Shown here one piece after another: positions 28,133 to 36,585 of a DNA stretch of 64,000 nucleotides. How positions within the stretch are numbered: the stretch's first letter is position 1; each line of letters opens with the position of its first letter. This DNA is from CAJCIW01 sp963833965 (GTDB lineage: Bacteria > Chlamydiota > Chlamydiia > Chlamydiales > Rhabdochlamydiaceae). The notes under the pieces were generated by a model. That model saw nothing but the letters and a program-made list of their open reading frames with translations, ran no database searches and was not told the DNA's origin. A program made the translations under genes and the position numbers. The stretch is taken from contig CAWHZZ010000001.1 in NCBI GenBank assembly GCA_963833965.1, positions 620,001 through 684,000 on the forward strand, given 5' to 3'.

Positions 28133-28879
28133 TTAAGTTTGACTCGCAAAGATTTCTTGATTGAGGCGGGCTTCGGCGAGGGCGAGGTGCTCGGGGAGAT
28201 CGATGCCGAAGACTTCGTGCTGGGTTTCGTGGACGCGCACGCGGAGGCGGTGGTGGAGGAAGCGGAGTTGTTCGAGCTGCTCGGCGTCCTCGCTTTCACA
28301 GAGGGGCAATTGGGAAATTTTGCGAAGGGATGCGGGTGTGAAGGCGTAGAGACCGACGTGTTTGTAGAATGTTTTGGTGGGGGTGGCGTCGCGGTAATAA
28401 GGGATTTGGCTGCGGGAAAAATAAAGGGCATATCCTTCGTGGTCGCAGACGACTTTGGCGATTTGGGGATTGGTAGCATCGTCGGGATTGGTGATTTTCT
28501 TTTTGAGGGTCCAGAGGTCGCTGTTGTCGTTGGGGGATTGAAGGAGGTCGCGGATCATCTGCTCGTTGATGAAGGGTTCGTCGCCTTGCCAATTGACCCA
28601 AATGTCGGCATCGATGAGATTTTTTTCGAGAAGCTCGATGAGGCGTTCAGTGCCGTTGGCGCAGCTTTCGGAGGTCATGATGGATCTGCCGCCAAATGTT
28701 TGGATGAGTTGGGCGGTTTCGTGAGAGTCGATGGCGAATAGGACTTCGTCGAAGAGGGGAACTTTGCGCGCGGCGTTCCAGACCCATTCGAGCAGGGGTT
28801 TGTCTTTGAGCATGGAGAGCATCTTGCGGGGGAAGCGGGTTGATTTTAGTCGGGCGGGGATGATGCAGGCGATTTTCAT
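28133..28879 (-). CDS. kdsB: CMP-KDO synthetase KdsB
   Basis: KdsB activates KDO with CTP to CMP-KDO for the inner core of lipopolysaccharide. The protein (248 residues) has the family length and motifs: IIPARLKSTRFPRKML (residues 6-21), VNWQGDEPFI with the metal-site Asp, and FYKHVGLYAF. It overlaps the rfbB stop by 4 bp, so it is the last gene of rfbC-rfbD-rfbB-kdsB. This region is visibly richer in G and C than its left-hand neighbours. Confidence 0.92.
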   Translation of the reverse strand: MKIACIIPARLKSTRFPRKMLSMLKDKPLLEWVWNAARKVPLFDEVLFAIDSHETAQLIQTFGGRSIMTSESCANGTERLIELLEKNLIDADIWVNWQGDEPFINEQMIRDLLQSPNDNSDLWTLKKKITNPDDATNPQIAKVVCDHEGYALYFSRSQIPYYRDATPTKTFYKHVGLYAFTPASLRKISQLPLCESEDAEQLEQLRFLHHRLRVRVHETQHEVFGIDLPEHLALAEARLNQEIFASQT

Positions 28880-29865
28880 GTGAGCCTTTCCGGGTTATCG
28901 AGGTACCAAGCGATGGTTTTGTGGAGCCCGGAGGAGAGGTTGTGGAGGGGCTGCCAACCGAGTTCTTGTTTGATTTTGCTGCAATCGATCGCGTAGCGGA
29001 AATCGTGGCCAGGGCGGTCATCGACATGGGTGATGAGGGAGAGGAGGGATTGGGTATCTTGTTTTTGGATGCGGGCGAATTCGTGGACGATGGAATGGAG
29101 GAGGTCGATATTTCTTTGCTCACAGCTGCCGCCGATGTCGTAGACTTGCCCGGGAGTGGGCGCGGAGAGAATCGACCAAACGGCTGCGGAATGGTCGTCG
29201 ACAAAGATCCAATCGCGGACGTTGTTCCCCTTGCCATAGACAGGAAGTGGTTTTTTGTGGAGGCAGCCGTAGATCATGCGGGGAATAAATTTTTCCACGT
29301 TTTGGCAGGGGCCGTAATTGTTGGTGCAGTGGGAAATGGTGGTGGAAAGATTGTAGGTGTGGTGGTATGCGCGGACGAAATGGTCGGAGGCGGCCTTTGA
29401 GGCGGAATAAGGTGAATTGGGGCGGTAGGGAGAATTTTCTGTAAAGGCGCCGTCTTCGGCAAGGGTGCCGTAGACCTCGTCGGTCGAGATGTGATGGAAA
29501 TGGATGTGGGGAAGGCGGCGGACGACCTCGAGAAGTGAAAGGGTGCCGCCGACGTTGGTCTCATAAAAAGCGCGCGGGCCTGCAATGCTGCGATCGACAT
29601 GGCTTTCAGCGGCGAAATGGACGATCGCATCGATTTTGTGATCGATGCATAGTTTTTCCACGAGAGATTCGTCGCAGATATCTCCTTGGACAAACAGGTA
29701 ACGGGGATCAGTTTCAACAGAAGCGAGGTTGCGCAAGTCGGCAGCATAGGTCAGAAGATCGAGGTTGACAATCTTTTCGCACTGTTTCAATCCGTAGCGG
29801 ATGAATGCGGAACCGATAAAGCCTGCGCCACCGGTGACAAGGAAGCGTTTAAATGGTGGATGCAT
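28876..29865 (-). CDS. rfbB: dTDP-glucose 4,6-dehydratase RfbB
   Basis: RfbB makes dTDP-4-keto-6-deoxyglucose, the first committed step to dTDP-L-rhamnose. The Rossmann motif TGGAGFIGSAFI is near the N-terminus. The catalytic ISTDEVYG segment and YSASKAASDHFV (YxxxK) are present, followed by NNYGPCQNVEKFIPRMI. Start 29865 (MHPPFKRFLVTGG) is preferred; an ATG 18 bp upstream is also possible. It overlaps the rfbD end by a few bases. No glucose-1-phosphate thymidylyltransferase (rfbA) gene is present in this window. Confidence 0.92.
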   Translation of the reverse strand: MHPPFKRFLVTGGAGFIGSAFIRYGLKQCEKIVNLDLLTYAADLRNLASVETDPRYLFVQGDICDESLVEKLCIDHKIDAIVHFAAESHVDRSIAGPRAFYETNVGGTLSLLEVVRRLPHIHFHHISTDEVYGTLAEDGAFTENSPYRPNSPYSASKAASDHFVRAYHHTYNLSTTISHCTNNYGPCQNVEKFIPRMIYGCLHKKPLPVYGKGNNVRDWIFVDDHSAAVWSILSAPTPGQVYDIGGSCEQRNIDLLHSIVHEFARIQKQDTQSLLSLITHVDDRPGHDFRYAIDCSKIKQELGWQPLHNLSSGLHKTIAWYLDNPERLT

Positions 29866-30712
29866 AGGCCTGTAAATAGTCATTGATCACTTCGCCCCAA
29901 AGGCGGGGTCTGATATTTGTAAAATGGTAAAATTTGTTGGTGTCGAGAACGCTGTAGGCGGGCCGCGGTGCGGGAGTTGGGAATTTGGCGCTGGGCACAG
30001 GGAGAATCCGCTGACATCGAAGCTGCATTCCATGCTCTTTTGCAGCATTTAATAGATCGAGGGCGATTTGATAGCGTGAACGCTCGCCTTCATTGGCAAA
30101 GTGAAAAATGCCTGAGGCATTCAATAAAGCAACGGTTGCAGAGGCGAGGTCATGACAATAAGTCGGCTTTCCGCACTGATCGAAAACGACTTGGATCTCT
30201 TCTTTTTGCTGGAACCAATTCATGAGCGAGGAGATTAAATTTTTTCCTTTGGAGCCGAAGAGCCATGAGGTGCGCAGAATGCAGGCCTCGGGAAAAGCGG
30301 TCAGTACTTTCTTCTCCCCTTCCCATTTGCTTTTTCCGTATTGGTTGGCAGGCGCGCAAAGATCATCTTCGCGGTAAGGGTGTGATCCAGTCCCGTTGAA
30401 GACATAATCGGTGGAGATGTGGATCAGGCGTGCACCGCAGGTCTTGGCAACAAGGGCGATATTTTCGGCGCCTTGCGCATTGACAGTGTGAGCGTAAGCA
30501 GATTCTTTTTCAGCGCCGTCAACGTCGGTGTAAGCGGCGCAATTGATGATATGAGTGGGTTTGATCCGGCTGGCTGCGGCGGACAACTGGTCTTGCGAGG
30601 CGATGTCGGCATCGCGGCGGGAAGTTCCGATTGCATCGAGATCTCGCCTCAAACAGTGTTGCATGAGGGCAGAACCGAGCATTCCTTCAGCGCCTGTCAC
30701 CCAAATTTTCAT
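29849..30712 (-). CDS. rfbD: dTDP-4-dehydrorhamnose reductase RfbD
   Basis: This enzyme carries out the NAD(P)H-dependent last step of dTDP-L-rhamnose synthesis. It is 287 residues with the family motifs TGAEGMLGSALMQHC, INCAAYTDVDGAE (close to the family's NAAAYTAVDKAE), ISTDYVFNGTG and YGKSKWEGE (YxxxK), plus RTSWLFG. Start 30712 (MKIWVTGAEG) is chosen because the open frame upstream lies inside rfbC. The ATG overlaps the rfbC stop, so the two are translationally coupled. Confidence 0.92.
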   Translation of the reverse strand: MKIWVTGAEGMLGSALMQHCLRRDLDAIGTSRRDADIASQDQLSAAASRIKPTHIINCAAYTDVDGAEKESAYAHTVNAQGAENIALVAKTCGARLIHISTDYVFNGTGSHPYREDDLCAPANQYGKSKWEGEKKVLTAFPEACILRTSWLFGSKGKNLISSLMNWFQQKEEIQVVFDQCGKPTYCHDLASATVALLNASGIFHFANEGERSRYQIALDLLNAAKEHGMQLRCQRILPVPSAKFPTPAPRPAYSVLDTNKFYHFTNIRPRLWGEVINDYLQAYASTI

Positions 30713-31242
30713 GCGATCGCCTCCTGGAGTAATGGACTTTTTCGATCTCGGTCGGAAAGAAGGGGCGCTTCGATGGGCCAATGGATGCCCACAAAAGGAT
30801 CGTCGAATCGGAAATTGCGCTCTTCCTTCGGGTCGTAAATATTGCTGACCTTGTAGCAGACGTGGGCGTGATCGCTGATCACGCAGAATCCGTGTGCATA
30901 ACCGACGGGGATAAAGATTTGCTCGCCAAGAGAGGAATCCAGAAAAACGCCGTCCCACTTGCTGAATGTGGGGCTATTCGGCCGAATGTCGACGAAAACA
31001 TCAAAAATTTTCCCCTCCATCACAGTGACAAGCTTGGCTTGGCCGGGTGTTCGTTGGAAGTGCATTCCGCGAATGGTCCCTTTTTTGGAAAAGGAGTGGT
31101 TGTCTTGAACAAAACCGCAGTCGATGCCAGCCTGCTCGTAAAGGGGCAGGCGGAATGTCTCGCGAAAAAAGCCGCGGTCATCATGAAAAATTTTCGGGCG
31201 AATAAATTTGACGCCAGGCAAGGAAAGATCTTTAATTTCCAT
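30709..31242 (-). CDS. rfbC: dTDP-4-dehydrorhamnose 3,5-epimerase RfbC
   Basis: RfbC epimerises C3 and C5 of dTDP-4-keto-6-deoxyglucose. The cupin signature is clear: FHDDRGFFRETF, FVQDNHSFSKKGTIRGMHFQ (catalytic His in RGMHFQ), KLVTVMEGKIFDVFVDIR and IPVGYAHGFCVISDHA. The length (177 residues) is normal. It is first in the operon and divergent from tyrP; their promoters share 31243-31371. Confidence 0.93.
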   Translation of the reverse strand: MEIKDLSLPGVKFIRPKIFHDDRGFFRETFRLPLYEQAGIDCGFVQDNHSFSKKGTIRGMHFQRTPGQAKLVTVMEGKIFDVFVDIRPNSPTFSKWDGVFLDSSLGEQIFIPVGYAHGFCVISDHAHVCYKVSNIYDPKEERNFRFDDPFVGIHWPIEAPLLSDRDRKSPLLQEAIA

Positions 31243-31316
31243 GAGTGACCTACATTAGTTGAAAAAAATAATACCCTACAGAGAGCTTAGAGTCGATTAA
31301 AATAATTTATTTATTC

Positions 31317-31344
31317 TTGAACTTTTAATTTAAATCATTATACC
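31317..31344 (+). promoter_or_regulatory. candidate tyrP promoter
   Basis: TTGAAC (31317-31322) and TATACC (31339-31344) are spaced by 16 bp, a plausible sigma-70-type pair, 27 bp ahead of the tyrP start. The start itself follows a clear AGGGGAAA. Confidence 0.4.
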
Positions 31345-31371
31345 CTTTCCGAGGTTAAAAAGGGGAAAGCC

Positions 31372-32571
31372 ATGCATATTTTTCATTCTTTGGGGCATGT
31401 GTTCGGAGGGACTTTATTGATTGCGGGGACGATGGTCGGCGTAGGGATGCTGGCCCTGCCTGTCGCGACCGGAGAAGGAGGCTTTATCCCGGCCGCCGTG
31501 ATCTATATCCTCTGCTGGCTTTTCATGCTTTGCACAGGACTTTTGCTGTTAGAGGTCTGCACGTGGATGCCGAAAGACTCCAACCTGATCACGATGTCGG
31601 AGCGATTGCTAGGGCCCATCGGCAGGAACATCTGCTGGGTCGTCTATCTTTTTCTGTTCTTGACGGTGATGATTGCCCACGTCGTCGGCGGAGGCCAGGT
31701 TTTAAGCGAAATCACCGGAGGAAAATTGCCGACGTGGTTGATGATGGTCATTTACGTGGTGGTCTTTTCACCTGTTGTCTATTTGGGGACAAAATGGGTC
31801 GACCGCTTGAATATCACCTTGATGCTCGGGGTAGCGACTTCCTATTTCCTGTTCATCGCGGTTTCCTATTCTCACGTGAACCTCAATCTGCTCGCGCGCT
31901 CGAATTGGTCTAAGGCTTGGCTCGCCCTTCCTGTTCTATTCACGGCGTTTACTTTTCAGGTGATCATCCCGACTTTGATGACCTACATGGACCGCAATGT
32001 CAAAAAGGTGCGCCTCGCGATCATTTTGGGGACGAGCATTCCTCTGGTCGTTTATTTAATCTGGGAGTTTTTGATTTTGGGAATCGTTCCCGCTGAAGGC
32101 CCAAATGGACTCGCCGAAGCGGCAAGGAGAGGGTGGAACGCCGTCATGCCATTGAAAGAACTGGTCAAAAGCCCCATCCTTTTTGCGGTTGGCAAATCTT
32201 TTGCTTTCTTTACGATGACAACTTCCTACATCGCCCTTTCTCTTGCGTACCTCGACTTTTTAGCCGACGGCCTAAAAGTGAAAAAGAAAGGGATCAGAAA
32301 GATTTTGCTCTGTTTGGCTGTCTTTGTTCCCCCGACAATTGTAGCGATGACCTATCCTCACATCTTCATCACAGCGCTCAGTTACGCTGGTGGATTTAGC
32401 TGCGCGATCCTGTTTGGACTTTTCCCCCCTGTGATGGTCTGGGTGGGGAGATACCTCAAAAGATTGCAGCCGCATCGTTTGGTTCCCGGCGGCAGAGCTT
32501 TTCTTGCGCTCTTGATTCTCTTTGTCCTCGTTGAACTCGGCATTGAGATTTCGCAAGAGCTGATCAAATAA
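31372..32571 (+). CDS. tyrP: tyrosine/tryptophan permease TyrP-type
   Basis: This is an inner-membrane aromatic amino acid transporter of the Trp/Tyr permease (HAAAP) family, 399 residues with about 11 hydrophobic helices. The substrate-region signature GGTLLIAGTMVGVGMLALPV is at residues 13-32. TyrP-type permeases are characteristic of Chlamydiae, which import aromatic amino acids from the host. A rho-independent terminator follows at 32592-32646, so it is a single-gene unit divergent from rfbC. Confidence 0.85.
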   Translation: MHIFHSLGHVFGGTLLIAGTMVGVGMLALPVATGEGGFIPAAVIYILCWLFMLCTGLLLLEVCTWMPKDSNLITMSERLLGPIGRNICWVVYLFLFLTVMIAHVVGGGQVLSEITGGKLPTWLMMVIYVVVFSPVVYLGTKWVDRLNITLMLGVATSYFLFIAVSYSHVNLNLLARSNWSKAWLALPVLFTAFTFQVIIPTLMTYMDRNVKKVRLAIILGTSIPLVVYLIWEFLILGIVPAEGPNGLAEAARRGWNAVMPLKELVKSPILFAVGKSFAFFTMTTSYIALSLAYLDFLADGLKVKKKGIRKILLCLAVFVPPTIVAMTYPHIFITALSYAGGFSCAILFGLFPPVMVWVGRYLKRLQPHRLVPGGRAFLALLILFVLVELGIEISQELIK

Positions 32572-32591
32572 GAGAAACGACTTTTAAGAAA

Positions 32592-32646
32592 TCCGACGAA
32601 GGAGTAGAATTGTTCTCGCAATTCATGTTTCGTCGGAGTTTTTTAT
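32592..32646 (+). terminator. tyrP terminator
   Basis: A 9-bp stem TCCGACGAA (32592-32600) and TTCGTCGGA (32629-32637) is followed by GTTTTTTAT. The loop is long (28 nt) but contains a further small hairpin. The T-run merges into the end of the next MITE. Confidence 0.7.
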
Positions 32647-32817
32647 ACACAGAGCGATTCAAAAATCGGTCAATGGCAATGCCGGCGCTTTAGATTTGCA
32701 GCAGACGAAAGTCGTTGGGGAAGCAGAGCTTGTGCAAGCACAAGCTCGATGCAGCCAGCTGCAAAGATGAAGATGCCGGCGAAGCCAGTGACCGGTTTTT
32801 GAATCACGAGGTGTATA
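32644..32817. mobile_element. MITE-like element, family D copy 2
   Basis: This 174-bp element is bounded by TATACAC and GTGTATA with long imperfect terminal inverted repeats of about 60 bp. Its ends and much of its interior match the insert inside sufS (17321-17511). In the sufS-equivalent frame it would read IHRAIQKSVNGNAGALDLQQ, against IHREIQNLANGNGGASDLQQ in SufS. The centre has a perfect 10-bp hairpin (GAGCTTGTGC with GCACAAGCTC) like that of family B. Its right end abuts family B copy 1, sharing the terminal TATA. Confidence 0.75.
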
Positions 32818-33001
32818 TACTGCTGACACTTGAAAGTTATAGGAAATTTCAATTTCAGCGCTTCAATTTTTTGTTTGTTGAAGCAGACCATGTGCAAGCA
32901 CATGGTCGATGGAAACGAACAAAAAGGCCATGGTAAAACCACGGCCGTAAGTGAAGATGCTGAAGCAGAAATTTTCATAACTTTCAAGTGGAAGCAGTAT
33001 A
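32816..33001. mobile_element. MITE-like element, family B copy 1
   Basis: This 186-bp element has ends TATACTGC and GCAGTATA and terminal inverted repeats of about 37 bp (TATACTGCTGACACTTGAAA against TATACTGCTTCCACTTGAAA). It contains two internal hairpins, one being GACCATGTGC-AA-GCACATGGTC. An inverted relative lies at 36377-36561. The right end stops 1 bp before the ATG of the next gene. Together with family D copy 2 it accounts for the whole 430-bp gene-free stretch after tyrP. Confidence 0.8.
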
Positions 33002-33002
33002 T

Positions 33003-34004
33003 ATGCGCGCGCCATTCAATATTTATTCACTATTCGTCTTTTGTGCCTTTTCCCTTTCAAATCTTTCACACGCTACTGAAATGTCCGCGAAAGAAATGAA
33101 GCTGAAGAAAGAAGAACCCCGCCCATGGCTGACAGGTCCCCTCCTCACCCCATCGGGCCACGTGATTCCAAAAGGGCACTGGAACATCGAACCTTACGAA
33201 TTCGTCCAGACCAACTATGGAGTTTATGACAAAGACTGGCATACACACGATGTGCCCCATAATTTTTATAGTGTCCAAACACAGCTCCCGCTTCAGTATG
33301 GATTGGGAGGCAGGTCTGACTTTACTTTTACCCCTTCCTGGGCTTGGCAGCACACTCATAGCGCGTCGCATTGGGTTCTCAACGACATGAACTATGGCTT
33401 CGATTATCAGATTTTAAATGACAAACATGGAGCCTGGTGGCCGGCCATTAAACTTGCCCTGCGAGGAAATTTACCCTTCGGAAAATATCAGCATCTCAGC
33501 GCGAAAAAACTGGGAACGGACATCGGAGGCAGCGGCAGCTGGACGCCCGCCGTCGGCATTACGATGTCTCATCTCTATTGGTGGGGAGGACATTTTTTCT
33601 TTGCTGCACGTATGAACTGGCAGTACGCCTTTCCGACTCCTGTCCACGTAAGAGGGTTGAACGCTTACGGCGGCGGTCACGGATGCGCTGGAAAAGCTTT
33701 TCCTGGACAGTCGCTCGTCGGTCAATTTGGGTTTGAACTCACGTTGTCACAGCGCTGGGCACTCGCGGGAGATGTGCAATATTTGCACGTCAACAAAACC
33801 CGATTTAAAGGCACTCCAGGAGAGACGGCGGGAGTCGCCCATCCTGTTGGCGGACCTTCAACGGATCAATGGAGCATTGCACCGGCGATCGAATACGACT
33901 GGAACGCTTACGTGGGGATCATCGCAGGCGTATGGTTTTCTGTTGCCGCGAGGAACTCGCCGGAATTTGCTACGGCGGTTGTCGCAATCAACATCTATAA
34001 ATAG
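33003..34004 (+). CDS. beta-barrel outer membrane protein (phenol-MetA-like)
   Basis: This is a predicted outer membrane barrel of 333 residues. A signal peptide ends at SHA (residue 25). Alternating aromatic strands follow, such as HNFYSVQTQLPLQYGLGG, RSDFTFTPSWAWQ and GFELTLSQRWALAGDVQYLH. The pattern resembles the family named after the MetA pathway of phenol degradation, whose true substrates are unknown. Start 33003 (MRAPFNIYSLFVF) gives a proper signal peptide; a GTG 15 bp upstream lies inside the MITE. The C-terminus ends NIYK, without a final Phe. It converges on ppsA with a 2-bp gap. Confidence 0.6.
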   Translation: MRAPFNIYSLFVFCAFSLSNLSHATEMSAKEMKLKKEEPRPWLTGPLLTPSGHVIPKGHWNIEPYEFVQTNYGVYDKDWHTHDVPHNFYSVQTQLPLQYGLGGRSDFTFTPSWAWQHTHSASHWVLNDMNYGFDYQILNDKHGAWWPAIKLALRGNLPFGKYQHLSAKKLGTDIGGSGSWTPAVGITMSHLYWWGGHFFFAARMNWQYAFPTPVHVRGLNAYGGGHGCAGKAFPGQSLVGQFGFELTLSQRWALAGDVQYLHVNKTRFKGTPGETAGVAHPVGGPSTDQWSIAPAIEYDWNAYVGIIAGVWFSVAARNSPEFATAVVAINIYK

Positions 34005-34006
34005 AT

Positions 34007-36377
34007 TTATTTTGCCCTGGAAAATCTTTTCAAGGCTTGAGGAATGCTATCGGGATTGAGCGAAATCGAGTCAATCCCGTTTTTTATTAAAAAGGCGGCA
34101 AATTCGGGGTAATCGCTGGGCGCCTGCCCGCAAATGCCGACTTTGCGCTTCTTTTGATGGGCGTCGTGAATGAGATCGACGATCATTTTTTTGACGGCAT
34201 CATTGCGTTCATCAAAAAGTGAAGAGAGCTCTTCCGAATCGCGATCGATGCCGAGAACAAGCTGGGTGAGATCATTCGACCCAATGGAAAAACCGTCGAA
34301 CCTTTCGGCAAATTCCTTGGCGAGAAGGATGTTCGATGGAATCTCAGCCATCACATAGACCTGCATCCCTTTTTTGCCACGCTGCAGCCCATTTTCCGCA
34401 AGAGCGGCGAGAGCTTGATCGGCTTCTTTGAGAGTGCGGCAAAAAGGGATCATGACGATCACATTGTCAAAGCCCATTTTTTCTCGGACGCGCTTGATCG
34501 CCGCACATTCTAAAGCAAATCCTTCTTTATAGCGGGGGCTGTAATAGCGGGACGCCCCTCGGAAACCGAGCATGGGATTTTCTTCTTTGGGCTCAAAAAA
34601 TTGGCCGCCGATCAGATTCGCGTATTCGTTCGTTTTAAAATCACTCATGCGGACAATGACGGGGTAAGGATAGCGGGAGGCTGCGATTTTGCCGATGCCG
34701 CGCGATAAGTGGTCGATAAAATATTCACACTTATTGCGATAGCCTTTTGTCAATTCCAAGATCTTCTTTTTGACTTTTTGGTCTTTGAGTTTATCGAAAT
34801 GAACGAGGGCCATGGGGTGGATCTGAATGATATCGTTGATGATGAATTCCATGCGGGCAAGGCCAATCCCTTCACAAGGGAGCCTCCACCAGAGAAAGGC
34901 GGCCTGAGGACTTGCGATGTTCATCATGATCTTAGTCTTAAACTTCGGCAATTTTTCCAAGCGGATCTTTTGCTCCTTAAAAGGGACATTTCCTCGATAG
35001 ACAAACCCTTGCTCGCCCTCAGCGCACGAAAGCGTGATCCATTCCCTATTTTTGAATCAATTTAGTCCCGGTGTTCGTTCCGACAATGGCGGGAACCCCG
35101 AGCTCGCGGCTGACGATGGCCGCGTGAGAAGTTCTTCCGCCGTGATTGGTGATGATGCCAGCGGCGCGCTGCATGATTGGGACCCAGTCGGGCGAGGTCA
35201 TTTCGGTCACAAGGATGCTTCCGGTTTCAAATTTGCCGATCTCGGAAAGATGTTTGATCACCTGAGCTTTGCCGGCGACGATCGCCTCGCCGATCGCTAA
35301 GCCTTTGCAAATCACAGTTCCTTTTTTGGAAAGGCTGTAGGTTTTGAACACGTCGTCCTTCTTCTGGGATTGCACAGTTTCAGGGCGGGCCTGCACGATA
35401 AAAAGATCGCCTGAGACGCCATCTTTAGCCCATTCGATGTCCATCGGCCGCCTGTAATGTTGTTCGATCAAAACACCCCAGGAAGCTAATTTAAAGATCT
35501 CTTTATCGGACAAAACAAACTGTGCCTTTTGCTTTTCAGGAGTCCGAATGTTTTTGACCGCACTCTTCCCATAGATCATTTTCTTTTCTTTGAGCCCTAA
35601 ATTTTTCTCGATCAGAGGGGAGAATTTTTTTTTGCCAAGGAGCGGCTTGAAAACGACATATTCATCAGGCGTTACCGTCCCTTGGACGACGTTTTCCCCA
35701 AGCCCCCACGAGGCGTTGATGACGACCACATCCGGAAATCCGGTCTCCGTGTCTAGGGTGAACATCACTCCTGCCGAGGCCTTGTCAGAACGGACCATTT
35801 TTTGGATCCCGATCGAGAGAGCGACTTTCAAATGATCAAATCCTTTGGCTTCGCGGTAAGCGATCGCGCGGTCAGTGAAGAGCGAGGCAAAACAGCCTTT
35901 GCAAGCTTTGAGCAGTTCTTTTTCTCCGCGGATATTGAGAAAAGTCTCCTGCTGGCCCGCAAAACTCGCCGTCGGCAAATCTTCGGCCGTCGCGCTGCTC
36001 CTCACCGCAACATCGACCAAGGGTTGACGATATTTTTTGCCGAGTTGGTGATAGAAGGAAAGAATTTCTTCAGCTGCCTCAGAGGGAAAGCTTCCCAAAA
36101 GGATCATCCGTCTGATCTGAGCGCCCACTACTTCTAGGGAAATTTTCTTTTTTTTCAGACCTTCAATCAGTTCAGCGCATTTTTCATCCAATCGATTGTA
36201 TTGAAGAAAATCCCGATAAAGCTGCGCTGTCGTCGCAAATCCATCGGGAATCTGGATCCCTCTCTTAGTCAAAGAGCGGATCATTTCTCCAAGCGATGCG
36301 TTTTTGCCTCCAACAAGGGGCACATCTTTGATCGTCAGCGTCTCAAACCAGCGAACGGAAAATAGTTTTGTAGGCAT
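34007..36377 (-). CDS. ppsA: phosphoenolpyruvate synthase PpsA (apparent frameshift)
   Basis: PpsA converts pyruvate, ATP and water to PEP, AMP and phosphate. The N-terminal ATP-grasp part (VGGKNASLGEMIRSL, VAVRSSATAEDLPTASFAGQ) and the phosphohistidine domain (NHGGRTSHAAIVSRELGVPA) lie in one frame to 35046. The PEP-binding barrel (FWWRLPCEGIGLARMEF, GSNDLTQLVLGIDRD, KVGICGQAPSDYPEFA) lies in another. They join through LIQNREWITLSCAEG if one T is removed from the T5 run at 35049-35053, giving 789 residues, the normal length. The start codon sits exactly at the end of an inverted MITE (36377-36561), which must provide its upstream region. Confidence 0.85.
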
Positions 36378-36561
36378 ATACCGGTTCCACTGGAAAGTTA
36401 TGAAAATTTCTGCTTCAGCATCTTCACTTACAGCCGTGGCAAGCCACGGTCTTTTCGTTCATTTCCATCGACCATGTGCTGGCACATGGCCTGCTTCAAC
36501 GAACGAAAAATTGAAGCGCTGAAATTGAAATTCTCTATAACTTTCCAGTGTCGCCAGTATA
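36377..36561. mobile_element. MITE-like element, family B copy 2
   Basis: This 185-bp element is related to 32816-33001 but in opposite orientation. Its ends are TATACCGG and CCAGTATA, and the inverted repeats contain CACTGGAAAGTTAT. Internal hairpins match copy 1 (GACCATGTGC-TG-GCACATGGCC). The end nearest ppsA is the same end that faces the OMP gene in copy 1. Confidence 0.8.
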
Positions 36562-36585
36562 TCTTAGGATTTACCGAGAAAATCA

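Noticed and set aside
28139..28741. Long open frame antisense to kdsB, and similar ones opposite rfbB and sufB
   Set aside because: They are shadows of well-conserved genes in GC-richer DNA, with no family features of their own.
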